Positions 9,672 to 18,127 of a DNA stretch of 64,000 nucleotides are shown piece after piece. This DNA comes from Nitrincola sp048264025 (GTDB taxonomy: Bacteria > Pseudomonadota > Gammaproteobacteria > Pseudomonadales > Balneatricaceae). The stretch covers positions 1 to 64,000 of the forward strand of contig NZ_JBLXDN010000015.1 in the NCBI RefSeq assembly GCF_048264025.1. The letters run 5' to 3'. The notes beneath the pieces are model-generated. The model had not been told where the DNA came from, searched no databases, and saw only the letters and a program-made list of their open reading frames with translations. Both the position numbers and the translations under genes were made by a program. The first letter of the stretch is position 1, and each line of letters starts with the position of its first letter.

Positions 9672-10915
9672 TGGTTTGGTCGAACCACACCAGAGTCGGC
9701 ACACTTCGGGAGCATAACAACCTATGGGCTTTTGATTACGATCCAAAATGGACGATGTTTGACTTGTGCCCAATGCTGCCGCGTTCAGCAGGCAGCATTG
9801 AGGATGGATCGAGTAGGCGACCAATACAGTGGTTCTTCGATAATTTGCTCCCTGAAGAGGGCGCACGTGCGCTGCTGGCGGCAGATGCACAAATTAGTGA
9901 GGCTGATGCCTTTGGACTTCTCTCTCACTTCGGCGCTGAGTCAGCAGGTGCGCTGACCCTTTTAGGCCCTGAAGAGACTCCCGGCCATGGAGGACGACAT
10001 CCGCTTTCATGTGAGGACCTTTCAGCCCGTATCAAAGCCCTTCCGGATGTCCCGCTGTCTCAGGGTGGGAGTAAGCGTATGTCACTGGCTGGTGCCCAGC
10101 ATAAGCTGCCCATCATTTTCGATAACGGGGAACTGTTTGAGCCTGATGCCGCTGAGCCGTCTACCCATATTCTGAAACCCGATCACTGCAAACCTAACCA
10201 GTATCCGCATAGTGCCATTAATGAATTTGTGATGATGAAGCTGGCGCGTGCCGCAGGGCTTATCGTGCCGGAGGTCAATCTGATTCGCGTACCGGAACCT
10301 GCCTACCTGGTAATGCGTTTCGATCGATCATTTGAAGGCGATGTGGCGAAGCGGATGCATGTCATTGATGCTTGCCAGCTGTTGTCTCTGGACAGAACAT
10401 TCAAGTACACGCAGTGTTTGCCGGAAACGCTTACGGCGATAGTGGAGCAGTGTCGAACCAAGGCGTTAACGAGGAAATTGTTGTTCGATTGGTTTGTGTT
10501 CTGTCTATTAATTGGTAACACCGATAGCCATCTCAAGAACCTGTCGTTCTATATGTCGCCAGAAGGAGTGGTTCTGACCCCACATTATGACCTGCTCTGT
10601 ACGGCGGTGTATGAGCCTGAGAATGGTTGGTTGAATACAAGACTGGAGTGGAAGATTGGCTCGGTGAGGACTTTAGGGGAGGTGAGTCCCGCCTATCTGG
10701 CAGAACTGGGTCGTGTTCTCAAAGTCCCTCCACGCTTACAAAAGCAAACAGTTAGTCATATGATCAAAGCAGTTCAGCAGCAGCTCCCCGTGATCTATGA
10801 AGAAGTCGAGGCAACCCCGTGTCCGGCAGGGGTCAGTAGGGAAGGCGAATTGCGTTTGCTCCAGCAGATACGGCACGGAGTGGTAGCAGATATGGCAGCA
10901 CGATTGGCAGTCTGA
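9647..10915 (+). CDS. hipA: HipA-family Ser/Thr kinase toxin
   Basis: 422 aa, near the usual length for the family. The N-terminal subdomain covers about 1-110. Then come the SLAGAQHK activation-loop region (146-153), the ATP-binding Lys in HILKPD (177), the catalytic NTDSHLKN loop (291-298) and the metal-binding HYDLL (313-317). All key residues are present, so the kinase should be active. In E. coli, HipA phosphorylates glutamyl-tRNA synthetase and induces growth arrest and persistence; the substrate here is unknown. It is translated from an ATG inside the end of hipB. The 3' side is followed by 100 bp with no clear terminator. Confidence 0.9.
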   Translation: MAVSDRTLVVWSNHTRVGTLREHNNLWAFDYDPKWTMFDLCPMLPRSAGSIEDGSSRRPIQWFFDNLLPEEGARALLAADAQISEADAFGLLSHFGAESAGALTLLGPEETPGHGGRHPLSCEDLSARIKALPDVPLSQGGSKRMSLAGAQHKLPIIFDNGELFEPDAAEPSTHILKPDHCKPNQYPHSAINEFVMMKLARAAGLIVPEVNLIRVPEPAYLVMRFDRSFEGDVAKRMHVIDACQLLSLDRTFKYTQCLPETLTAIVEQCRTKALTRKLLFDWFVFCLLIGNTDSHLKNLSFYMSPEGVVLTPHYDLLCTAVYEPENGWLNTRLEWKIGSVRTLGEVSPAYLAELGRVLKVPPRLQKQTVSHMIKAVQQQLPVIYEEVEATPCPAGVSREGELRLLQQIRHGVVADMAARLAV

Positions 10916-11019
10916 CGTGTGCTCGATACTTTTTTGTCATTCCGGCATCTATTTCGTTATTAACTCGGCCATTTAGTGCGCTGGTATCGGTCGTTTATTA
11001 AAAATAGAGAGTTACCACT

Positions 11020-11271
11020 ATGAGCTCACTCGTGTTCAACAGCATTTTTGATGCAGTGACCAACGACCCTGAAGAGGCGTCAGAGCTGCAAAGCCGGTCT
11101 GACCTGATGATCATAATTCGCTCTATCGTTGAAGAGAAGGGTTGGACACAGGAAGAGGCAGCCGATCATCTGGGACTAACTCAACCGAGTGTTAACGACC
11201 TGCTCAGTGGCAAGATCGATAATTTCTCTATTGATGCTCTGATGGCCTGTTGGTCCGGAGTTGGTTTGTGA
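11020..11271 (+). CDS. Small Xre/HigA-like HTH protein, tail possibly frameshifted
   Basis: 83 aa. A helical leader (DAVTNDPEEASELQSRSDLM) is followed by an HTH (about residues 45-70: WTQEEAADHLGLTQPSVNDLLSGKID). It belongs to the group of short XRE regulators usually encoded after a RelE-like toxin. Such proteins normally end around LMACLFRLGFR; here the frame gives LMACWSGVGL and stops. Shifting one base gives LVRSWFVIQARI, closer to the expected end, so a late frameshift is likely. No toxin gene precedes it; hipA lies upstream. Confidence 0.7.
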   Translation: MSSLVFNSIFDAVTNDPEEASELQSRSDLMIIIRSIVEEKGWTQEEAADHLGLTQPSVNDLLSGKIDNFSIDALMACWSGVGL

Positions 11272-11365
11272 TTCAAGCCCGAATCTAGAATTTACTAACT
11301 TGCAGCGCCGGTCCAGCCAAGTCTGCGACTGAGTCAAAAGTCGACTTCAATTGAGGAAAATGATC

Positions 11366-11647
11366 ATGAGAGTCATAGCTAAGAAGGTTTGTGATGTGGT
11401 TGAGGATGTTCGCTGTGATGTCTGTGGTGCCAGTACGTCAAATAATAGCGCTCATGAGCCTGAGTTTGGTGTTCTTCAGGCTGATTGGGGGTATGGTTCC
11501 CAGCATGACGGAGAGCAGTACGAGCTGCACCTGTGTGAAACTTGTTTTTTCTCGGCTTTGGCAACACTTAAGGCAGAGCGTAGTGCGTGCCACATGCTAG
11601 ATGACGACTCAGAAAAAGATGGGGTCGATGATTTTGGCCGTGTGTAG
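11366..11647 (+). CDS. Small two-CxxC protein, probable zinc ribbon
   Basis: 93 aa from the ATG at 11366, preceded by a GAGG at about 9 bp. Two knuckles are seen: CDVC (about residue 17) and LCETC (about residue 57), a four-cysteine spacing that would suit one zinc ion. Between them is an acidic, tyrosine-containing stretch (FGVLQADWGYGSQHDGEQ), and the tail is acidic. No function is known to me. It is the intact relative of the truncated gene at 2588, so this region carried two paralogues. It follows the Xre gene by about 95 bp and may be cotranscribed with it. Confidence 0.6.
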   Translation: MRVIAKKVCDVVEDVRCDVCGASTSNNSAHEPEFGVLQADWGYGSQHDGEQYELHLCETCFFSALATLKAERSACHMLDDDSEKDGVDDFGRV

Positions 11648-11935
11648 CTGCCATCCGGTAAGTTGAAGCACAACCACCTCCCTGGACCTTTCCGGTGAAT
11701 CGCCTTAGCGACTATTATTATGTGCAACAGGCCCACGAAGAAAATGCTGGTCCAATGACAAGAGCTCATTCAGGGGAGAAGGTATCTGTAGTCGATTAAT
11801 TGGGGGGAAGCGCTAAACTATCCAGTCTGAGGCAGCGAAAATGAACTTCAAGAGACCTGTGAGGGCTTGAAGCCACTAGCTAGGGTGAGGGAACATCGGA
11901 TTGACTGGTGCCCTATTCAATCTAAATGAAAAATA

Positions 11936-12151
11936 ATGAATGTGAATAAATACACCTCCTCTTCTGAGTCGAAGACTCCATTGGGTAATGATAATAACCA
12001 GCAGTTTGCAGTGATAGATCACGACGGCATACAAGGCTACGCAGAAACCGCTTATTTGATGGCTAACCCCAAAAATGCAGAACGCTTGCTGCAAGCTATA
12101 GCTCGTCTAAAGGCTGGCGAATACATAGATAGACAGCTGGTTGTAAAATGA
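11936..12151 (+). CDS. Partial Phd/YefM-like antitoxin
   Basis: 71 aa. Only the second half (about residues 36-70: ETAYLMANPKNAERLLQAI.RLKAGE) resembles YefM/Phd proteins, matching their toxin-binding C-terminus (ETAYLL.SPANA.RL..SI..L..G). The N-terminal DNA-binding half is replaced by an unrelated polar sequence, and no YoeB/RelE toxin follows. It is either a degenerate antitoxin or a solitary antidote fragment. The start ATG has no strong ribosome-binding site. Confidence 0.5.
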   Translation: MNVNKYTSSSESKTPLGNDNNQQFAVIDHDGIQGYAETAYLMANPKNAERLLQAIARLKAGEYIDRQLVVK

Positions 12152-12236
12152 GATTGTTTTAACATGTCCCCCTGTGCTTTGCTGATGTGAGTAGATTTCC
12201 CATTAGGCATCAAGAAGGATTTTAGGGATACTGAAG

Positions 12237-12653
12237 ATGAATAGGCCGTTGTTGTGTCTGGACTTAGAAGGCACTCTGATCAGCAATGCAGTGAGTCAGA
12301 TTCCAAGGCCGGGTTTGCACGAGTTCCTATCTACAGTTGGTGAAATGTGCGATTTGCTCATTTATACAAGTGTCAGCGAAGAACGTGTTACCTCAATACA
12401 GAGCCTACTTGTAGCTGAAGGAGTCGTGCCTGAATGGTTTGCGGATCTAGCGGTCATGGTATCCACGGGCAACCTGAAGCCAAAGTCTTGCTGCGGAAGG
12501 GACCGGGCCTTTCTGTTAGATGATCAACCTTCGGTCATTGTGCCGGGGGAGGAGAGCTGGTGGATTGCCATTCCTGAGTATCTGCCCCCATATTCCGAAA
12601 CTGACCAAGCATTTAAGGCTGTACTTGATGTTATTTCTCAGCGTGTGCTTTAG
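12237..12653 (+). CDS. HAD-like (NIF-type) hydrolase domain protein
   Basis: 138 aa. It opens with the HAD motif I as CLDLEGTL (nucleophile Asp at about residue 9). The usual second Asp (DxD) is replaced by Glu. Motif II appears as LLIYTSVSEERV (Thr/Ser after the second strand), a Lys in TGNLKPKS could be motif III, and FLLDDQPS supplies the acidic motif IV. The size fits small NIF-type phosphatases. The substrate is unknown. The gene stands among TA remnants with no clear operon partner, and the D-to-E change may affect activity. Confidence 0.6.
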   Translation: MNRPLLCLDLEGTLISNAVSQIPRPGLHEFLSTVGEMCDLLIYTSVSEERVTSIQSLLVAEGVVPEWFADLAVMVSTGNLKPKSCCGRDRAFLLDDQPSVIVPGEESWWIAIPEYLPPYSETDQAFKAVLDVISQRVL

Positions 12654-12771
12654 CAATAATTGCACTATCCTGATGTCTGGGGGCTCCGCTGGAGAGTGCA
12701 GTCAAGACTATCAACGTTTGGCAGGCAGTCATGACTAACCATCTTCTGCACTTAACCAAAAAGGGGGAAGC

Positions 12772-12981
12772 ATGTCAGTGATAGAACCATCTTCAAGTGT
12801 TGTATCTGGTGAAGCTGCTGCTGATAGGCTATATGATCGTGTTCATGAAAAATTAGAATTGAGTCCTAAAGGGCAAGCTGAAATCCTTGAAGCGATTACA
12901 AATCCCCCCTTAATTAGCCCTGACTTGCTTACCATAGCAACTAAAATGAGGGAAGACGACGGAATTTTCATCGAATTGTAA
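12772..12981 (+). CDS. Hypothetical 69-aa protein, TacA/DUF1778-like C-terminus
   Basis: A GGGGGAAG ribosome-binding site lies 3 bp before the ATG, so translation is credible. The segment HEKLELSPKGQAEILEAI followed by NPP and then L resembles the C-terminus of DUF1778 antitoxins (RFVLS...W..F..ALDNPP....L), the part that wraps the acetyltransferase toxin. The ribbon-helix-helix N-terminus is absent and no GNAT toxin follows. I treat the similarity as suggestive only. Confidence 0.4.
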   Translation: MSVIEPSSSVVSGEAAADRLYDRVHEKLELSPKGQAEILEAITNPPLISPDLLTIATKMREDDGIFIEL

Positions 12982-13113
12982 GTAACTTATTGCTTCACTT
13001 CTGAGTGTGACTGAAGGTCAGATTAACCACAACCGTCCGCCGAACCTATTTTAAGCCCCTAGTTGTCTGCTGGCGATAGTGCCCGCCTTTTCACCAATCC
13101 TATTGCCGGTCAC

Positions 13114-13439
13114 TTAGGTAGCACCGACATCAGCGTGTGCTGGCGGGAGCATTTGTTTCGAGACCCCGTGAATTGTCACGGCAGCTAGTGTCATCGCCCG
13201 GCGCTGAAGTGGTTTTACAACCGGCTTCTTCACGAATATCCGACTTCAGATACATCTTCTTGAGCAGGGCATTTTCAGCTTCGAGCTCCCTCAGACGTTT
13301 CATCAATGTTGGTATGCCACTGGCAGATCGTAGCTCCGTTGAAGCTGTGCTTTCGGGCGAGGTCCGGCACGGATACACAGTTCTCGTGCTGTTTCAAAAT
13401 CGCTATGATTTGGCTTTTGCTAAAACGTGACTTCTTCAT
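13114..13439 (-). pseudogene. IS3-family OrfA with frameshifts
   Basis: Starting at the ATG at 13439, the minus strand reads MKKSRFSKSQIIAILKQH, then the HTH stretch VPDLARKHSFNGATICQW. It shifts frame to MKRLRELEAENALLKKMY (the leucine zipper of OrfA) and shifts again to PLQRRAMTLAAVTIHGVSK. This is a complete IS3-type OrfA with at least two frame breaks. OrfB is missing; a separate OrfB piece lies at 19.7 kb. Confidence 0.8.
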
Positions 13440-13505
13440 AGATCGCTCCTGATCTCCTGATCATAAAAACGCTCTACTTATAGCCCCAATTACTTCTTAG
13501 GCTGA

Positions 13506-13733
13506 TTACAATTCAGCCTCATCATCCATTGGTAATGGGGCGTCCAGATTCACATCTATATCACCAACAAGGCATCGGATATGGAGGGCTAGTTCAGATG
13601 TTAGAACTTTAAGGTCGGAAGGAGTGCAGTGCATGTCATGTGCTATATCGGTCAAAAAGCTAACACGCGCCTGGTCAATTGCATCAATATCTGACTGCAT
13701 CACATGGCCATCAAGCTTTTTGGAAAATCGCAT
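13506..13733 (-). CDS. Hypothetical 75-aa acidic protein
   Basis: Begins MRFSKKLDGHVMQSD with a GGTGGTGGGA purine-rich stretch upstream. It is helical, acidic at the C-terminus (DAPLPMDDEAEL) and has paired Cys/His residues around DMHCTPSD and LHIRCLVGD. I recognise no family. It lies between the IS3 OrfA relic and an imperfect 16-bp palindrome (13802-13817), some 215 bp from the CRISPR array, with no sign of linkage to it. Confidence 0.4.
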   Translation of the reverse strand: MRFSKKLDGHVMQSDIDAIDQARVSFLTDIAHDMHCTPSDLKVLTSELALHIRCLVGDIDVNLDAPLPMDDEAEL

Positions 13734-13818
13734 CTTATCCCACCACCTTACCTTATGCTCAATGCTTTATGAGAAGCCAAAGTAGGGCAATTTTATAGTT
13801 GTATGATAGTTATCATAG

Positions 13819-13850
13819 GTGAGTGTCGCACTTCGGAGTTGAATTCGCGA
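13819..13850. repeat. Solo IS30-type terminal repeat
   Basis: GTGAGTGTCGCACTTCGGAG followed by TTGAATTCGCG matches the right end of the intact IS30 at 41450-41471 and the other IS30 remnants. No transposase sequence adjoins it, so it is a solo end left after deletion. An imperfect palindrome (13802-13817) abuts it. Confidence 0.65.
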
Positions 13851-13948
13851 TTAGGTATTCAATGTTGAATACCGGATTTTCTTAGAGCAACTGAGAACCA
13901 GCCCCCTCCAACCAAACTACATTAAAACTATTGGTAGGATAGCACCTC

Positions 13949-14270
13949 TAGCCCCCACGCCTGTGGGGGAACCTCTAGTGTTTTTTTTCGGAATTGATGA
14001 GCATTCCATTAGCCCCCAAGTGGGGGAACCTCAGGCTCTGAGGGAACTCAGTCCTGTACAACACGTTAGCCCCCACGCCCGTGGGGGAACCTCTAGTGCT
14101 TTTTTTCGGAATTGATGGGCATTCCGTTAGCCCCCAAGTGGGGGAACCATCATTAGCCCTGCATAAAACAACGCGCGATACCGTTAGCCCCCACGCCCGT
14201 GGGGGAACCTGAAAAGCAGACGACTCCAGGCCGCTCAGTCGCCGTTAGCCCCCACGCCCGTGGGGGAACC
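13949..14270. CRISPR. Orphan, decayed type I-E-like CRISPR array
   Basis: Six repeats start at 13949, 14010, 14067, 14128, 14185 and 14246. The core is TAGCCCCCACGCCC..GTGGGGGAACC, whose GC-rich hairpin stem is CCCCCAC/GTGGGGG. Full periods are 61 bp (about 28 + 33), the type I-E geometry. Repeats 2 and 4 lack 4 bases of the loop (CCCCCAAGTGGGGG), giving 57-bp periods. Spacers 1 and 3 are nearly identical (TCGGAATTGATG.GCATTCC), so one repeat-spacer-repeat block was duplicated. A broken seventh repeat (TAGCCCATTG) is at 14300. No cas gene is in the window, so function is unlikely without cas genes elsewhere. Confidence 0.85.
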
Positions 14271-14405
14271 TCTTCTAATAGGCCACTTTTAACCAGCCGT
14301 AGCCCATTGTTGATGCTACCAAATTTTCATCGCTGTTCAATGGCTAAAATTGTGCTGCGTAGATTGGCGTGAAAGTGCGCAGTGCATTGGCTAAGGTTAC
14401 TGCGA

Positions 14406-15211
14406 TTAAGTCCGGTATTCAGTCCTCAGCAGTGCCTTATTTATACGGGGATGCTTCTTCAGTTCTTTGACCTTGCTGGGCGCTTCAGCGATATACCAGT
14501 CGACTGCAACCCCTTGAAGGGTCTCTCGTTTATCTGCACCTCGGTAGCCGTTGTCTGCAAACACGAAGGTTTCATCACCATGCAACAGATGTTCTGCTTG
14601 ATTGAGATCGTGCTCATTCGCGGTGGTCGTCGTGAAGCTATGAGTGAGGCCGGTTCTGGCATCTACACCGATATGGGCTTTCAGGCCAAAATGCCATTGA
14701 TTGCCCTTCTTCGTTTGGTGCATCTCCGGATCACGCTCACCTGACTGGCTCTTGGTAGAGCTGGGCGCTTCGATAATGGTAGCGTCCATCAGTGTGCCTT
14801 CCTTTACCAATACGCCAGCTTCACTCAACCAAGCTGAAACCTCTTCAAAAACTTTCCGCGCGAGTCATGGCGTTCCAGCAGGTGGTGGAAGTTCACGATG
14901 GTTGTGTGGTCCGGTATCGCCTTGTCGAGAGACAGGCCGGCAAAAAGCCTCATTGATGTAATCTCGTAGAGAGCATCTTCCATGGCTGGGTCACTCAGGT
15001 TGTACCAATGTTGCATGCAGTGGATCCGCAACATGGTAGCCAGCGGATAGGGGCGACGACCGTTGCCAGCTTAGGAATAGTGAGGCTCTATCACCGCAAC
15101 CAAACGATCCCATGGAATCAGCTTCTCCATGCGACCGAGAAACTTCTCTTTTCGTGTCTGGCGACGTTTGCCGTTGAACGCGCTGTCAGCGATGGAGAGT
15201 TGGTGGTCCAT
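14406..15211 (-). pseudogene. IS5-family transposase, damaged and truncated
   Basis: From the ATG at 15211 the minus strand encodes an IS5-like transposase: MDHQLSIADSAFNGKRRQTR, then IEPHYS followed by an in-frame TAA, AGNGRRPYPLATMLRIHCMQ, and after a frameshift near 14830 the second part with LMDATIIEAPSSTK, DPEMHQTKKGNQWHFGLKAH, HIGVDA and ADNGYRGA (DDE region). It ends at LLRTEYRT, about 60-70 residues short of the usual C-terminus. A second IS5 fragment occurs at 62.7 kb. Confidence 0.85.
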
Positions 15212-15331
15212 GGGTCGTCCTCTATACATTAGAGCATGGATTCTCTCATGCTGGCGGACTTATTCGCAGTAACCTTAGTACCAGAGTCGATATCCCCAAA
15301 ATTAAGGATGGTAAGTTGCCCTCCCCCTGTT

Positions 15332-16517
15332 TTACCAAAGCTTCGGAAACAGCATGCCTATCGACTCAGGAGAAAGTGCCAACTCAACCAGCTGCTGATG
15401 AGGAGGAGCAATTACCAGTTTTTCGTCCGCCATTTGCACAAGTAGTTTTTGAAATGTTCGCTCACCAAGACCAACCGCCTCGCGCAAGCTAGTTCTCGGT
15501 AATGGGCCATCATTCATCAAAAGCTGGTATACCTTTTTAGCCTCAATTCGCAACTTTGGCATAAGGACGCCGCGATCATTCGGTAACAATCCCGCTTCAC
15601 GCATATCGAAGTAATAATTCACTCGGGTGCGAAGATGCTCCATCTGCAACAATGAAGCGAAATACGTGACCTGGTCTAGTGCGCTATCTAAGAAGTATTT
15701 AGTAAAAAACAGCAACCCCTTATCAGACAGTATCCCACGTCCATCGCTTGTTCCTTGACTCTCCATATCTGCCCGACTCAATGCTGCGTAGTAAGCATCT
15801 GTGTCTCGAGCAAATCCTCGACTCATTGACCACAATCCATACCCGGATAGACCCGCTTGTTTCATATATAGATCGGTGAATATTCGACCTACACGACCAT
15901 TACCATCCAAAAATGGATGAACCCAAGCGAACCTATGGTGCGAGGCGGCAGCAGCAAGCAGTCGATTGATACCGTGAATACGGTCGGGTTGATATTGGTA
16001 CTCAAACCAGTCTAAGTATCCTCCAATCAGGTCGCTATCAGGTGGAAAATGCTGACCAATTTTCACTCCGCGATGCCGAAATTTTCCTGGCAGAACCTCA
16101 ATCATTTCCCCTGTTTCTGGATGTTCAACAAAGCGCGCACCTCGGCAAGCCCTCATAAAAGGCTTCATGTACTAAGCGAAAGAAGTCCGGTGAGCAAATC
16201 CGGCCTCTACCAGTTTTTCCCTTTGCTAGTTGAAACTGCACTTCAAGGTGCTGCTTAACTTCAAGCAACTCATCTCTAACCCTATGGGTATCAAATTCTT
16301 CCTGAAGATGTAGCACTTCAGATGGCATTATAAGATTGCCCTCTATCCTGTTTGAATAGTAGCTGTTCACCATCCGAATCAAGCACTCCATAGGCTTCCG
16401 CAAAGCCGGTGGAATGCTTTCATTGAGCGATCGATCCCTCATGTATATCTCGACGATCAAATCTTGCATCTCGCCGGGGACTCTTTCCTGTGATATGTAG
16501 GGTGTTATGCTGATCAT
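15332..16517 (-). pseudogene. Fic-family AMP-transferase, one frameshift
   Basis: The N-terminal part (16517 to about 16140) contains the class II inhibitory motif in YYSNRIEGN (S..xEG). The frame breaks at FYEGLPR/RGARFVEHP near 16140. The C-terminal part holds the complete Fic motif HPFLDGNGRVGR, followed by a winged-helix-like tail (LPRTSLREAVGLGERTFQKL). Reassembled length is about 390 aa, typical for Fic regulators/AMPylators that modify hydroxyls on target proteins using ATP. A single base change would restore it, so a sequence error is possible. It stands alone between the IS5 relic and an AT-rich gap. Confidence 0.85.
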
Positions 16518-16662
16518 AATTTTCGCAATAATTTATTTCTTAACTCTTTTAGTTATAAGATGTTTAGCAAAGAAATAGTCAAAAAATACCGGAATAGTTG
16601 CCGGAATAATTGCGCATTTGATTTTTGCGTATACTCATCTATTTTTACTCCAGAACAGCTTT

Positions 16663-16794
16663 ATGAGTACATTTAAAATATATGTTTTTACAGCACTAAG
16701 AGTGCTCAAAAATAAACTAACTCTGATCGGCGCATATAGTGAGGTAGATCTACAACGCGAAGCAGTTTTCAACTGCCGAGACTTCAATATGTAG
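16663..16794 (+). CDS. Possible 43-aa small protein
   Basis: The frame from the ATG at 16663 (MSTFKIYVFTALRVLKNK.. to CRDFNM) lies in an otherwise empty 490-bp AT-rich gap between Fic and the Phd-type antitoxin. Its composition (alternating hydrophobic and basic) looks protein-like, but no ribosome-binding site of strength and no family supports it. The rest of the gap shows only a direct repeat CCGGAATA at about 16590-16610. Confidence 0.25.
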   Translation: MSTFKIYVFTALRVLKNKLTLIGAYSEVDLQREAVFNCRDFNM

Positions 16795-17008
16795 CCTGCA
16801 GAAGATAATCACTACAATCACGACTGCCCGCATGGCAGTATCGGAAATTGACCACCGTTATCTCGAATACCGAAGCTGTGTGAGCAAGTTGTCTAGTATT
16901 CATATCTAGTGCGCCTCGGGAGCCGTCAGGACCAAAAAGGGTGCTCTCAATAGCTCTCTATCGTTTGTTTCAACACCTAAAGACCTAGAAAGAGGTCAGG
17001 AGGTTGTT

Positions 17009-17257
17009 ATGCCCCGTCATATATTAGCTGATACCTGTGTCAGTATCTCAGAGTTGAAGAAAAACCCCAGTGTCGCTGTGGCGCAAGGCAAAGGTTTCCC
17101 TGTTGCCGTGTTAAATCGCAAAGAACCTGTTTTTTACTGTGTCCCTGCTTCTGCTTGGGAAGAGATTTTGGATCGGCTTGAGGATATAGAACTTAATTCC
17201 ATTGCAGGTCCTCGTAAGGATCAGCCAGTTATTGAGGTCGATCTGCATGACCTATAA
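17009..17257 (+). CDS. Phd/YefM (StbD-like) antitoxin
   Basis: 82 aa with a strong CAGGAGG ribosome-binding site. The N-terminus (ADTCVSISELKKNPSVAVAQ) is the DNA-binding Phd fold, then AVLNRKEPVFYCVPASAWEE and a C-terminal acidic helix (ILDRLEDIELNSI) that would bind the toxin. It overlaps the toxin start by 11 bp, a standard coupled arrangement. Because the toxin is truncated, the antitoxin is probably now an orphan. Confidence 0.85.
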   Translation: MPRHILADTCVSISELKKNPSVAVAQGKGFPVAVLNRKEPVFYCVPASAWEEILDRLEDIELNSIAGPRKDQPVIEVDLHDL

Positions 17258-17333
17258 GCTAGCGTTTCGGGAAGGTGCGCCGGATAAATGGAAAGCTATT
17301 GCAAAGCATCGCCTCAATGAGCATGAATTCCTC
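17247..17333 (+). pseudogene. RelE/StbE-type toxin, N-terminal piece only
   Basis: ATG at 17247 inside the antitoxin end: MTYKLAFREGAPDKWKAIAK then HRLNEHEFL. The opening matches RelE/ParE toxins (MTY.L.F...A...W). After about 29 codons the homology ends exactly where a DUF4160-like start (MPSIIE) appears, so most of the mRNA-interferase fold is lost. The frame runs on to a TAA at 17372. Confidence 0.7.
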
Positions 17334-17529
17334 ATGCCAAGCATTATTGAGATTGGCAATAGCTTCAAGTAAAACATCGAATTGCGACGGTGTGCTTGAA
17401 AGCACTTTGCCCAAACGAGCCACAGCGTTGGCCATCGAATAGGCCGTTGAGCACCGCAGCAATCTGGCCAGGGACTGGGAGTTGGTGGAGCAGCACAAAC
17501 CACTCAACAAGATTGAGCCACTGGAGTAA
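17334..17529 (+). pseudogene. DUF4160 relic with internal deletion
   Basis: The start ATGCCAAGCATTATTGAG and the 3' part (GTGCTTGAAAGCAC, CCCAAACGAGCCACAGC, GAATAGGCCGTTGAGCACCG, GGCCAGGGACTGGGAGTTGG) align with the intact DUF4160 gene at 57189-57413. The middle, including the YYDAHNQPHFHA core, is deleted and stops interrupt the rest. It directly precedes a good DUF2442 gene, which is the normal partner order. Confidence 0.7.
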
Positions 17530-17533
17530 AGAC

Positions 17534-17773
17534 ATGCACCGAGTAACAAACGTAGTAGCGAAGCCGGGCTATGTGCTGGCACTGACTTTCAATGACGGCA
17601 CCCAAGGCGAGGTGTCCATCGCAGACCGTCTGTTCGGCCCCATGTTCTTGCCGCTTAAAGACCCCGCGTACTTTCGCCAGGTGCGCGTGGATGCGCATGG
17701 GGTCGTTTGCTGGCCCAATGAAGCTGACCTAGCGCCTGATACGCTTTACCGAAAGGTTAAGGGCACTCAGTAG
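17534..17773 (+). CDS. DUF2442 protein
   Basis: 79 aa from the ATG at 17534, 4 bp after the GGAGTAAAG segment. The signature is clear: VLALTFNDGTQGEVSIADRL, a FLPLKDPAYFRQVRVD middle, and the closing GVVCWPNEADLAPDTLYRKV (W.N..DL.PD.LY). DUF2442 genes usually follow DUF4160 genes and the pair is thought to be TA-like; that role is not established. Here the DUF4160 partner is decayed. At 57.4 kb the reverse holds: DUF4160 intact, DUF2442 lost. Confidence 0.85.
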   Translation: MHRVTNVVAKPGYVLALTFNDGTQGEVSIADRLFGPMFLPLKDPAYFRQVRVDAHGVVCWPNEADLAPDTLYRKVKGTQ

Positions 17774-17789
17774 CAGGTAAGAGGTTTAG

Positions 17790-18020
17790 ATGATCGAAAA
17801 AGGCAATAAACCCGCAGAATACGTTGGCCTGTTGCTGGCCGAGACCCGCAAGATTCGGGGTTCTGAGACAGTAAGGGCTGCTGTGCGAGAGTACCTTATT
17901 GAAGGAGGCAAGCAGACCGAGATAGCAAGTAGGTACGGGGTTGATCAACGCTCACTCTCTCGGCTTATCGGCAAGCTCCTTGAAAACGGAATCAAGGCAC
18001 AAACCAACGACCTCTTCTAA
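17790..18020 (+). CDS. PapB/KorA-like HTH regulator
   Basis: 76 aa, 16 bp after DUF2442, so probably in one operon. The segment RGSETVRAAVREYLIEGGKQ and TEIASRYGVDQRSLSRLIGKL form a helix-turn-helix of the PapB/FaeB type (fimbrial or plasmid repressor fold); KorA/TrfB-like proteins are an alternative. Its place after a TA-like gene suggests it could repress this locus. No fimbrial genes are near. Confidence 0.6.
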   Translation: MIEKGNKPAEYVGLLLAETRKIRGSETVRAAVREYLIEGGKQTEIASRYGVDQRSLSRLIGKLLENGIKAQTNDLF

Positions 18021-18127
18021 ATAGCCTCACCGCAACTGCAACCATCTATCGAATTTAGCTGATGTTACTGCTGGTGCTATTCCAGCCTCAGAATGCAAAT
18101 AGCCAAAATAAATTGAGAAATTTCATC

